From NCBI RefSeq assembly GCF_903893715.1, contig NZ_CAITNG010000139.1, positions 79,985 through 143,984 of the forward strand: a DNA stretch of 64,000 nucleotides. Reading direction: 5' to 3'. The stretch comes from an uncultured Mucilaginibacter sp. (GTDB lineage Bacteria > Bacteroidota > Bacteroidia > Sphingobacteriales > Sphingobacteriaceae). Below are positions 11,007-20,215 of the stretch, piece after piece. A model generated the notes under the pieces. The model was not told the DNA's origin and did not search any database. It saw only the letters and a list, made by a program, of their open reading frames with translations. The position numbers and the translations under genes are program-made. Position 1 is the stretch's first letter. Each line of letters begins with the position of its first letter.

Positions 11007-12726
11007 TTATCTTACGGTCTAATTCGGACGAAGTGCAGCCAAGCTGTTTGGCCTTTTTCCAGTTTTCCAGTGCTGCATCAACGTTTCCCAGGTAAAACAA
11101 AATATCGCCGTAATGCTCGGTAGCCGTGGCGCTTTTGTTTTTATCGTTGGCAATGGCTTTTTCTATCCATATTTTTGCATCGGCATATTTTTGCTGCTTA
11201 AACAATATCCAGGCATAGGTATCCTCGAAAGAAGCATTGTTCTGCTCTATTTCGTTGGCATGTTTGGCCATATCGGCAGCTTTATCCAGCTTTTCGCCGC
11301 GTAGGCTTAAATAGTAGGCGTAGTTGTTCAGCGTATAAATATTGTCGGGGTTATATTCTATCGACTTATCGTACGCCGCGTCCGATTTTACAAAATCCTT
11401 TATACCATGGTAACAATCGCCCGCCACCGAATAGCTTTGGGAGAGCAGTGCCTTATCCTGCGTTTCGAGCGAGGGTACATTGTTGATATAATTCAATGCC
11501 TTGTTAAAATCCTTTTTTTGCAGCCAGGCCACACCGGCAAGGTAATTCATCCAAGCCTGATTGGGGAATATGGATAAAGCCTCATTGGCATCTTTGATAG
11601 CTTCGTCGGGCTCGCCCGCCAACTCTATGCGCACCAATTGCTCCCAAACGGGGTAATCCTGCTCGTTTATTTTGACAGCCTTTCTGTATGCAGCTTTAGC
11701 ATCCTGATATTGTTCGTTCTCTAACAGTATATCGCCATACATCGCGTAAGCCTTCTCATCTTGCGGATGACTTATGGTCAATAATTTCGCCAACTCCAAC
11801 GCGCTTTGCCTGGCATTAACATCCGGAAATTGGGGTATATAGCCCTTTATGATGTTCAAGCCCTGATCAATGCTTAGGTCGGGTATGGCAACGGCTAATT
11901 TAAGCTGGTTAAAGCTGGCCACATAATCTTTTTTATCGCGGTAAATATCGGCAAGGGCAAGGTGCACCTGGTCGTTAGCCGGATATAGTTTTTCAACCTT
12001 TTGCAGTACAACAAGGGCTTTGTCGTTTTGCCCGTTGGTATTGTACAGATCGGCCAATACCAACAGATATTTGATCTGGTTAGGGTTTGCCTGTACCATC
12101 TGCTCCAGTTCGGCGGCGGCCTGGTCAATTTTGCCTTGTTTAAGATATATTTTTTGCCTGCCGATAACAATGTCATCGTTCAGGCCCATCTGGTCCTGTA
12201 ATTCTTTGTATAGAGCAAGCGATTCATCGTATTTCTTTTCGAGATACAGCACGTTGGCTTTCTCGAATTTAAAATCGGGGTTACCGGGCTGTATCCTGAT
12301 CAGTTCGTTAAAAACGTTCTCCAGCTTGGCTACATCGTTAGTTTTCTCGTAGCTTTCGGCAAGGGCCTGCCAATAGTATTCGTTGTCGGGGTTAACGGTA
12401 ACGGCACGTTCAAACAGGTCGCGGGCCGAGGTTTCGTTGTTTTGCGCCCGGCGTATTTTGCCTAACTCATACAAAGAAGCATCGTTGGATGGGTCGACTT
12501 GTAAAATACGGTCGAACAGTTCGGCGGCCAACACATTGTTTTCAATCATCTTTTCGCGCAGGGCCGAAAAGAACAGTTGGGTAACCATACTGCTGTCCAT
12601 CGGGGTCATTGGTTTCGACACTACAATCACGGTCTTATTTCCCTCCGCATCATTTTTTTTTGATTGCGCAGATGCAAATAAGCCAATGCTTAATAATGTT
12701 AACGATATGATAAACCCTTTGTTCAT
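10984..12726 (-). CDS. Tetratricopeptide-repeat protein
   Basis: 580 aa with repeated TPR-type helices; overlaps DUF4292 gene start. Confidence 0.9.
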   Translation of the reverse strand: MNKGFIISLTLLSIGLFASAQSKKNDAEGNKTVIVVSKPMTPMDSSMVTQLFFSALREKMIENNVLAAELFDRILQVDPSNDASLYELGKIRRAQNNETSARDLFERAVTVNPDNEYYWQALAESYEKTNDVAKLENVFNELIRIQPGNPDFKFEKANVLYLEKKYDESLALYKELQDQMGLNDDIVIGRQKIYLKQGKIDQAAAELEQMVQANPNQIKYLLVLADLYNTNGQNDKALVVLQKVEKLYPANDQVHLALADIYRDKKDYVASFNQLKLAVAIPDLSIDQGLNIIKGYIPQFPDVNARQSALELAKLLTISHPQDEKAYAMYGDILLENEQYQDAKAAYRKAVKINEQDYPVWEQLVRIELAGEPDEAIKDANEALSIFPNQAWMNYLAGVAWLQKKDFNKALNYINNVPSLETQDKALLSQSYSVAGDCYHGIKDFVKSDAAYDKSIEYNPDNIYTLNNYAYYLSLRGEKLDKAADMAKHANEIEQNNASFEDTYAWILFKQQKYADAKIWIEKAIANDKNKSATATEHYGDILFYLGNVDAALENWKKAKQLGCTSSELDRKINEKKYIE

Positions 12727-12735
12727 TCTTGATTT

Positions 12736-13167
12736 TTACTTCCCGGTATGCCCGTACCCCCCCTGCCCCCGCGATGTTTCGGTAAGTTCGTCAACTTCGC
12801 TCCAGCTAACCGTTTCGTGTTTGGCAACCACCATTTGCGCAATACGGTCGCCATTGTTTATTTCAAAAGGCTCGGTCGATAAATTGACCAATAAAACCTT
12901 TATCTCGCCACGGTAATCCGCATCAATAGTCCCCGGCGAATTAACAATACTGATACCATGCTTAAACGCCAAACCACTGCGTGGTCGTATCTGCGCCTCA
13001 AAACCTAAAGGCAACTCCATAAATAAGCCTGTTGGCACTAACTTACGCTCCATAGGTTGCAATACCATTGTTGCTTCTATATCGGCTCGCAGGTCCATAC
13101 CGGCGGCATGGGCTGTTTCGTAGGCCGGCAAACTATTCTTTGACTTGTTTATAATGCGAATGTTCAT
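12736..13167 (-). CDS. dut: dUTP diphosphatase
   Basis: 143 aa; motifs [45 protein letters not shown]. Confidence 0.97.
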   Translation of the reverse strand: MNIRIINKSKNSLPAYETAHAAGMDLRADIEATMVLQPMERKLVPTGLFMELPLGFEAQIRPRSGLAFKHGISIVNSPGTIDADYRGEIKVLLVNLSTEPFEINNGDRIAQMVVAKHETVSWSEVDELTETSRGQGGYGHTGK

Positions 13168-14687
13168 TTCCGTTTTAAAATTTGTACCAATTCCTTCCGT
13201 TCAGTAAAAAACGCTATAGAGGCGAACCCTATCAAAAGCGCATTTCCTACAAAAATATCGCGGTTGAACACGTTGAACGATAAAAATACAATAACTATTG
13301 ATGCAATTATATATGTAACATTCTTTTTAAGGTTATATGGAATAGGATAATTGCGTTGCCCCCAGATGTACGACAATACCATCATCACAAAATAAGCTAA
13401 AAACGATATCCAGGCCGAAGCCATATAACTGTACCTGGGTATCAATAACCAGTTGAGCACAATGGTCAATATCGCGCCGATACCCGATATGTAAAGACCG
13501 TACTTAGTTTGGTCGGATAGTTTGTACCATACTGAAAGGTTCATGTAAATGCCGAGGCTTAAATACCCGAAAAGCAATAGAGGCACAACACCCAAACCCG
13601 ACCAATAATTATTATACACCAGGTGGTGATGAATCTCGCGATACTCCTTTCCCACCAAAATGATAGCCAAAATATTAACATTCGCAACAAGGGCCACAAC
13701 GATGATAGATATCATGATGACGAAATAAGTCATGATACGGGCATAAGTATCGCCCGAGTTTTTGTTTTTTGCGTGGCTGAAAAAGAACGGCTCAGCTCCT
13801 AAACGAAACGCCTGCACAAAAATGCTAAGGAAGATAGCTATCTTGGCACAAGTACCATAAATGGCCACATCATGGTCGCCGATGCTTGTGGGAAGCATCT
13901 GTTTTAGCATCACCTTATCCAGCGATTCGTTGATGATGAACGATATATTAGCCACCAACACCGGCCAGCTATATAAAAACATATCTTTAAGCATGGCCCC
14001 GTCAAACTTCAAATTCAGCCTGAACACTTCGGGCAATAACATAAAAATGGTGAACACGCTGGCACAAGCGTTGGCTAAAAACACGTAGCCTACCCAATGC
14101 GGCCTATACCAACCCGCCATCCATGGCGCCCCGGGCAAGTGATGCGCTATGATGAAAGGAATGCCAAACAGAAAAAACAAATTGAACAGCACCACGAATA
14201 TGATATTGGTGCATTTAATAACGGCGTATTTAATCGGTCGCCCATCTGCACGTATTTTGGCAAAGGGGATAACGCAAAAGGCATCGGCCACCAGTATTAC
14301 CAGGAAATTTTTTACGAAAAAGGCATAGTCGGCATGGTCCTTTGTTACGCCTGCCTGCATAAAATTGATAACATGGTCTAAAAAAAGCAGGCAAAACAGC
14401 AAAAAGAGTAGCGAAATAATGATAACCACACCAAAAGCATTGTTATACACTTGCTGCTTATTGTCTTCGCGCTTTTGCAGGTAACGGAAATAGGTGGTTT
14501 CCATACCAAAAGCAAGGATGGCATTTACAATAGAGGCGCTACCATACATCGCCGTAAAAACACCATTGGCACCCAGAGGTAAGGCGCGCGTGTAAATGGG
14601 CGTTAAAACAAAGTATATCATCCGCGAGATGATGGTACTTAACCCATATATGGCCGTTTGCCCCGCGAATTTTTTAGCTGTTGACAA
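13164..14687 (-). CDS. Polysaccharide biosynthesis / flippase-type membrane protein (MATE/Wzx-like)
   Basis: 507 aa multi-[31 protein letters not shown]-terminus; overlaps dut start. Confidence 0.9.
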   Translation of the reverse strand: MSTAKKFAGQTAIYGLSTIISRMIYFVLTPIYTRALPLGANGVFTAMYGSASIVNAILAFGMETTYFRYLQKREDNKQQVYNNAFGVVIIISLLFLLFCLLFLDHVINFMQAGVTKDHADYAFFVKNFLVILVADAFCVIPFAKIRADGRPIKYAVIKCTNIIFVVLFNLFFLFGIPFIIAHHLPGAPWMAGWYRPHWVGYVFLANACASVFTIFMLLPEVFRLNLKFDGAMLKDMFLYSWPVLVANISFIINESLDKVMLKQMLPTSIGDHDVAIYGTCAKIAIFLSIFVQAFRLGAEPFFFSHAKNKNSGDTYARIMTYFVIMISIIVVALVANVNILAIILVGKEYREIHHHLVYNNYWSGLGVVPLLLFGYLSLGIYMNLSVWYKLSDQTKYGLYISGIGAILTIVLNWLLIPRYSYMASAWISFLAYFVMMVLSYIWGQRNYPIPYNLKKNVTYIIASIVIVFLSFNVFNRDIFVGNALLIGFASIAFFTERKELVQILKRK

Positions 14688-14692
14688 TGTTG

Positions 14693-14977
14693 TTATAAGT
14701 TTCTTTTCAGCACCTCAAAATTACGATAGTTTTTGAGTTCGGCCTCATAGGTCTCAACCGAACTTACAACAGCGCCCGTGGGGCCTTCATTACACCAGTC
14801 TAAAAATAGAGGGATACTAAAATCGTCGCCTTCGGCCTCGATGTAGACATCGCCATTGGGTTCATTTTTGATGATGCCTTTTACACCCAATTGGTCGGCA
14901 ACCGCCTTGGTAGAAACACGGAACGAAACACCATGCACCTTGCCTTTAACTATAATTTTGAGATGTTTTACCGACAT
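14693..14977 (-). CDS. Acylphosphatase
   Basis: KGKVHGVSFRVSTKAVADQLGVKGIIKNEPNGDVYIEAEGDD. Confidence 0.93.
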   Translation of the reverse strand: MSVKHLKIIVKGKVHGVSFRVSTKAVADQLGVKGIIKNEPNGDVYIEAEGDDFSIPLFLDWCNEGPTGAVVSSVETYEAELKNYRNFEVLKRNL

Positions 14978-15030
14978 GTTCAGCCTTTATTTGTTGGTGC
15001 AAATATAAGGCAGTTACCGGTTCATTTTTA

Positions 15031-16191
15031 TCAAATCAACCGGGTAACTGTAGTTTCGGGCGTTATTTTTAAGCCATCCAGCTTACTGATGAGGTTTAAC
15101 CCGGGTGTTTTGCCCGGCTCTATCGAGCCTTTATCGGCATCAATACCTAAATATTTAGCTCCGTTAATGGTGCCCCACTCTATCAGCCGTTCTAAATCAA
15201 TATCGTTAAAACTGTCCTGCAATACGCGCATTTCGTTCAGCAAACAAAGTTTATGGTTCGAGGCGAGGCTATCTGTACCCAGTGTAATATTAAATCCCTG
15301 GTCTATAAAAAGGTCAACCTTGGGCAGGCGGCCTTCGATATATAAATTGGCATTGGGGCAAAAACACCAGTGTATCTTTCTGTCGAAGCGTTTGGCAAAA
15401 TAGATATCTTTTAAATTGGTATAGGTGTTGTGTACCATCAATACATTCGGCTTATTGCTCAGCAAGGGGATGATACATTGTATGGAGTTGCGCGCCTGCG
15501 GTTTAAAACTTGATATATCGATATTGAAAGACTGATACAAATCTAAAAAATCGCCTGTTTTATACCGGTATAATTTATTTTCTTCTTCTGTTTCCTGGTT
15601 ATGTATGCTCATCAGGTTTGGCTGATCTTCGCACAATTTGCCGATATGCCTGAACAGGTCTTTGCTAACCGAGTATGGGGCATGGGCGGTAACGGAGCTC
15701 GAAAGCCCCTTGAACTGTTGGCTCAGTGCAATGGCGTTGCTAAATAGTTCATCGGCCTTATCGGGCCTAAAGCCAAAAACCTCGATAAAAGTATGATAAT
15801 GTATTTTACTGCTCTTTTTTATAGCAGCGGTTACATTACTGTTGGCAATATCGCCAACGGCCACAATACCGTTGCGGTACATTTCTTCATCGGCCTTTTC
15901 GGCAGCCGCCATAATATCTTCAGGGGCACTGTTCCTTTTGGTTTGTACTTCCTTTATAAAGCTCACCAAACCCTTCTTAGGGGTTATTTTGTCCTTCAGG
16001 TGCGATAACTCAACATGGCAATGTGTATTGATGAAGCCGGGGCAAATAATACCATCCAGTTTTTCAACCTTGCCCCCTTTATCATCGGTATCAACACTTA
16101 ATATCTTACCCTGATTATCAACTGTAACGATTCCGTTTTTTATCGGGCCGGTATTCACCGGAAAAACATAGTCGGCTTTAAATTTCTTCAT
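15031..16191 (-). CDS. Amidohydrolase (deaminase-type, MtaD/TrzA-like)
   Basis: PGFINTHCHVELSHL, HAPYSVS, LGTDSLASNHKL metal-binding motifs. Confidence 0.9.
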   Translation of the reverse strand: MKKFKADYVFPVNTGPIKNGIVTVDNQGKILSVDTDDKGGKVEKLDGIICPGFINTHCHVELSHLKDKITPKKGLVSFIKEVQTKRNSAPEDIMAAAEKADEEMYRNGIVAVGDIANSNVTAAIKKSSKIHYHTFIEVFGFRPDKADELFSNAIALSQQFKGLSSSVTAHAPYSVSKDLFRHIGKLCEDQPNLMSIHNQETEEENKLYRYKTGDFLDLYQSFNIDISSFKPQARNSIQCIIPLLSNKPNVLMVHNTYTNLKDIYFAKRFDRKIHWCFCPNANLYIEGRLPKVDLFIDQGFNITLGTDSLASNHKLCLLNEMRVLQDSFNDIDLERLIEWGTINGAKYLGIDADKGSIEPGKTPGLNLISKLDGLKITPETTVTRLI

Positions 16192-16312
16192 TAACTATAA
16201 CTTACATGTTATCACAAACATTGAAAACCATGGGTGCTTTATTAACTCAATGCAATATTTTATGTTTTAACAATAAAACAAACATAAAAAAAACATACGC
16301 TTTTAAATTTAA

Positions 16313-16320
16313 TAACTTTG
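16313..16320 (+). promoter_or_regulatory. -7 box TAACTTTG immediately before rlmN ATG
   Basis: Perfect TAnnTTTG, 6 nt before ATG 16327. Confidence 0.5.
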
Positions 16321-16326
16321 CAAACG

Positions 16327-17382
16327 ATGCAAAAATCTAAAACAGATATCCGAAGCCTAAGCCTCGACACCCTGCAAAAGCAATTTGTTGAATTAGGGGA
16401 AAAAAGTTTTCGGGCAAAACAGGTTTATGAATGGCTTTGGAAAAAATCGTGCTTTTCGTTTAACGAAATGAGCAATCTTTCTCTCGAGCTTCGCCAAAAA
16501 CTTGATGAGCTTTTTGTAATCAATAGCGTAAAGGTAAATACTTCGCAGTACAGTTCTGACAAAACCATAAAAAATTCTTTTGTTTTATACGATGGGAACC
16601 TTATTGAAGGCGTTTTGATACCTGCCGACGACCGTATGACGGCCTGTGTATCATCGCAGGTAGGTTGCAGCCTTACGTGTAAATTTTGTGCTACGGGGTA
16701 CATGGACCGTAAGCGTAACCTTAACCCCGACGAAATTTATGACCAGGTTGTGTTGATTGACCAGCAGGCGCGCAAACATTATGGCCATAATTTAACCAAT
16801 ATTGTGTACATGGGTATGGGCGAACCATTACTCAATTATGCCAACGTTTTGAAGTCGGTTGAGCGCATTACTGCCGAGGATGGGTTGAACATGGCTGCCA
16901 AAAGAATAACGGTATCAACCGCTGGCATAGCCAAAATGATAAAAAAACTGGGCGATGATGGTGTAAAGTTTAATCTGGCGCTATCGCTGCATGCCGCCAA
17001 TGATGCCAAGCGTAACGAGATAATGCCCATTAACGAGCAAAATACCCTAAAAGCATTGGCCGAGGCGCTAAAATATTACTATGCCAAAACCAAAAACCCG
17101 GTTACCTACGAATACATTGTTTTTAACGATTTTAATGACGAGCTACAAGATGCTGCCGAACTGGCCAAATTTTGCAAGCACGTGCCCTGCAAGGTAAATA
17201 TCATCGAATATAACCCCATATCTTTCGCCAGTTATACCAATGCCGCTATAGATAAAATAGAAGCTTTTGCCGATTATTTGCGCAAGCAGGATATCATCAC
17301 CAATGTTCGGCGCAGCCGCGGGAAAGACATTGATGCCGCCTGCGGACAGCTGGCCATAAAAGAGAAAGCTGCCGAGGCGTAA
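16327..17382 (+). CDS. rlmN: 23S rRNA (adenine-2503-C2)-methyltransferase RlmN
   Basis: Radical SAM CxxxCxxC (CSLTCKFCATG), GMGEPLLNY; ATG at 16327 preferred over TTG at 16318, which lies in the -7 box. Confidence 0.96.
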   Translation: MQKSKTDIRSLSLDTLQKQFVELGEKSFRAKQVYEWLWKKSCFSFNEMSNLSLELRQKLDELFVINSVKVNTSQYSSDKTIKNSFVLYDGNLIEGVLIPADDRMTACVSSQVGCSLTCKFCATGYMDRKRNLNPDEIYDQVVLIDQQARKHYGHNLTNIVYMGMGEPLLNYANVLKSVERITAEDGLNMAAKRITVSTAGIAKMIKKLGDDGVKFNLALSLHAANDAKRNEIMPINEQNTLKALAEALKYYYAKTKNPVTYEYIVFNDFNDELQDAAELAKFCKHVPCKVNIIEYNPISFASYTNAAIDKIEAFADYLRKQDIITNVRRSRGKDIDAACGQLAIKEKAAEA

Positions 17383-17473
17383 CTACTTCCAACAAAATAT
17401 TTGTTTTCTTCCGCAGGATTTTAATCCAGGTGACATCTTATGATATACACTCATTCACCCAAATTATCTGATC

Positions 17474-18262
17474 ATGGAAAATAAACTTATAGGTATAGTA
17501 CAGGGAAGCACCTTACTCATTACCGCAATATTACTTACAGCAACTATCGCTTGCAAAAAAGCGGCTTCCGACTCAACCACCGGAACAACCACAACCACTA
17601 TTGGCACAGGTGTGCCCGATATTTATAAAAAGATATACGGCGCGACAAGCATCACTACCGACGGTACTTATATCACCATCAAAGCCACCAGCTTGCCCGA
17701 CCATAAATCGCCTTACTACAAAGGCACACAATGGGCCGCTACTTTATACGAAGCTTACAACGGTACAAACCCGCTTTGGAGCCAAAACCCTAATTCTATT
17801 GCTGAAAACGATGTAACTTATAAAATTCCGTTGAACCCAACCGTGGCTTCAACACACTCGGCCACGCCGCTCGGGCCAATGGGCGTAGCGTTGAATGGTG
17901 TGCCTATTTTTAACCAGTATGCGGCAGGCGGTGCTGCCCTTACCGGCGAAGTTAACAGCTTCGACGAATATGATGGACACCCGCAGCAATCTGGCATGTA
18001 CCATTACCATGCCGAGCCCTACTATCTCACTACCAAAAACGGTGAAAGTTCGCTCATTGGCTTTTTGTTGGACGGCTTCCCGGTTTATGGCCCAATGGAA
18101 AATGGTAAAACCCTAACCAATGCCGACCTCGACGTTTACCACGGCCATACCAGCGCCACAGCCGATTATCCTAATGGTATTTACCATTACCATATCACCA
18201 GCGCGGCACCTTACATTAACGGAAATGGTTTTTATGGCACTGCGGGTACAGTATCGCAATAA
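17474..18262 (+). CDS. YHYH domain-containing lipoprotein/secreted protein
   Basis: Two YHYH motifs (GMYHYHAEPYY, GIYHYHITSAAPYI); Cys-containing N-terminal leader ATIACKK. Confidence 0.88.
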   Translation: MENKLIGIVQGSTLLITAILLTATIACKKAASDSTTGTTTTTIGTGVPDIYKKIYGATSITTDGTYITIKATSLPDHKSPYYKGTQWAATLYEAYNGTNPLWSQNPNSIAENDVTYKIPLNPTVASTHSATPLGPMGVALNGVPIFNQYAAGGAALTGEVNSFDEYDGHPQQSGMYHYHAEPYYLTTKNGESSLIGFLLDGFPVYGPMENGKTLTNADLDVYHGHTSATADYPNGIYHYHITSAAPYINGNGFYGTAGTVSQ

Positions 18263-18809
18263 GCTCTTGGGCTTGGTACTTTTATTAACTGTTTATTGCT
18301 GCGGATGCAACCGGCAGGCCACAAACACGGTTAAGGTAAACATTGCCGATACAGCGCTTAAGCAAATAGCGGGGGTATTTTTCTATCATGATTCCCCTTT
18401 TACAGGGTTGATATATTCGACATATCCGGGCGGCGACACCGCGAGGGCCGAAACGTTTATTGAGGGTAAAGAGGATGGTTGGTTAAAGTGGTGGTACCCT
18501 AATAAACAACTGGCGCAGCTCCGTTTTTTTACCGATGGTAAAAAGCAAGGGGTGCACCGGGGTTGGTGGGAAGACGGCAAACCTAAATTTGAATACCATT
18601 TTGCGAACGACGAGCACGAAGGCGAAGCAAAAGAATGGTTCAAAAGCGGTGCGCTGTGCCGGGTATTCCATTACAAAGCCGGGCACGAAGAAGGCAGCGA
18701 AAAAATGTGGTGGGAAAACGGAAAGATACGCGCCAACTATGTAGTGATTAACGGCGAAAAGTTTGGTCTTTTCGGGCAAAAGTTATGTGTTAACCCGGTG
18801 AACAAATAG
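18234..18809 (+). CDS. YwqK-type MORN-repeat lipoprotein (start refined from 18120)
   Basis: From ATG 18234: MALRVQYRNKLLGLVLLLTVYCCGCNRQ lipobox, then repeated G-x-W-W-x(N/D)GK units; overlaps the YHYH gene by 29 nt. Confidence 0.8.
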   Translation: MALRVQYRNKLLGLVLLLTVYCCGCNRQATNTVKVNIADTALKQIAGVFFYHDSPFTGLIYSTYPGGDTARAETFIEGKEDGWLKWWYPNKQLAQLRFFTDGKKQGVHRGWWEDGKPKFEYHFANDEHEGEAKEWFKSGALCRVFHYKAGHEEGSEKMWWENGKIRANYVVINGEKFGLFGQKLCVNPVNK

Positions 18810-18816
18810 TAACACG

Positions 18817-19461
18817 ATGAAAAAGCTCTTTCTATTATTTTTAACCTTCGCTATAGCGGGATGCAGCCAAAAAAAGGAGCAGGCGGCAACTGTACTCCCC
18901 TATTTTAACACACCCGATTTTACCCCAACCTGGCCCGATAAGACTACGGATGCTTTCCAAAAGATGCATGTGATACCGGCCTTCAGCTTTACCGACCAGT
19001 ACGGGCAGCAGGTAAGTAATCAAACGGTTGTCAACAAAGTGTACGTGGCCGATTTCTTTTTTACCCGTTGCGGCAGCATTTGTCCCATCATGACGGATAA
19101 TATGAACAAAGTAGCAGCGGCATTTATGAACGACCGTAATGTGATGATACTATCGCATTCGGTAACGCCCGAACTGGACAATGTGGGTATATTAAAGCAA
19201 TACGCTGCTCAAAAACACATTACCAACCCAAACTGGCATTTACTTACAGGCGATAAGCAACAGATATACACCCTTGCCCGGCGCGGCTATTTTGCCGATG
19301 AGGAGATAGGCTACAATAAAGATGTTACTCAATTTTTGCATACCGAGAATTTTATCTTAGTAGACCGTAAGGGGCATATCCGTGGAGTTTACAACGGTAC
19401 CGTTCCTTTTGAAGTGGAAAGCCTCATCAGGCATATCAAAATACTGGAGCAGGAGCTATAA
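18817..19461 (+). CDS. SCO1/SenC family copper chaperone / thioredoxin-like protein
   Basis: Lipoprotein leader; TRCGSICPIMTDNM (CxxxCP) and downstream His (ILSHSVTPELD). Confidence 0.9.
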   Translation: MKKLFLLFLTFAIAGCSQKKEQAATVLPYFNTPDFTPTWPDKTTDAFQKMHVIPAFSFTDQYGQQVSNQTVVNKVYVADFFFTRCGSICPIMTDNMNKVAAAFMNDRNVMILSHSVTPELDNVGILKQYAAQKHITNPNWHLLTGDKQQIYTLARRGYFADEEIGYNKDVTQFLHTENFILVDRKGHIRGVYNGTVPFEVESLIRHIKILEQEL

Positions 19462-19479
19462 ATTTAAATTTTGTGCTGA

Positions 19480-20196
19480 ATGTGCTATATTCAAACAATG
19501 AAATGGCGCAATACTTATTTAAGCGATTTTATTGCTTTGATATTTCCGGAGCTTTGCCAGGCTTGCGGCAATAGCCTGTTGCGTAACGAGGAATTGATAT
19601 GTACCGCTTGTACTTACGACCTGCCTTTTACCAATTTTCATTTGCATACTGATAATGTAGTGGCCAAACAGCTTTGGGGTCGTGTTGATGTAGCGATGGT
19701 TTATGTATTGCTGTATTTTACCAAAGGCGGTAACGTGCAAAACATAATGCACAGCTTTAAGTACAAAAACATGCCGCGTATTGGCAATAAGTTGGGTAGC
19801 ATAGCCGGAACACAATTAATGCAAAGTGAACAAGCCGAAAACATCGATATCATCATACCGGTACCATTACATCCCGAAAAATTACGGTTGCGAGGTTATA
19901 ACCAAAGCGCCCAGTTTGCACAAGGCCTGTCAGACAGGCTGCTGAAACCTGTGGAGATTGATAACCTCATCAGGTTAAAGCACACCGATACACAAACCAA
20001 AAAATCGCGGTTTTCGAGGTACGAGAATATGAAAGATGTTTTTAAAGTGAACGCGCCTGAAAAGCTGGAGGGTAAACATGTTTTGCTCGTGGACGATATC
20101 ATCACAACAGGCTCAACCATTGAGGCTTGTGGAATTGAGTTATTAAAAGTGCCGGGGTTGAAGCTAAGCGTGGCGGCTATAGCTTATGCGGAGTAA
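19480..20196 (+). CDS. ComF family phosphoribosyltransferase-like protein (start may be 19498)
   Basis: LCQACGNSLL..CTAC zinc ribbon-like; PRT motif VLLVDDIITTGST. Confidence 0.92.
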   Translation: MCYIQTMKWRNTYLSDFIALIFPELCQACGNSLLRNEELICTACTYDLPFTNFHLHTDNVVAKQLWGRVDVAMVYVLLYFTKGGNVQNIMHSFKYKNMPRIGNKLGSIAGTQLMQSEQAENIDIIIPVPLHPEKLRLRGYNQSAQFAQGLSDRLLKPVEIDNLIRLKHTDTQTKKSRFSRYENMKDVFKVNAPEKLEGKHVLLVDDIITTGSTIEACGIELLKVPGLKLSVAAIAYAE

Positions 20197-20215
20197 ATTG
20201 GTAAGAGCGCCAAAG

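Noticed and set aside
18120-18233. N-terminal extension of the YwqK/MORN ORF in the track
   Set aside because: Overlaps the YHYH coding region in another frame; ATG 18234 gives a clean lipoprotein signal.
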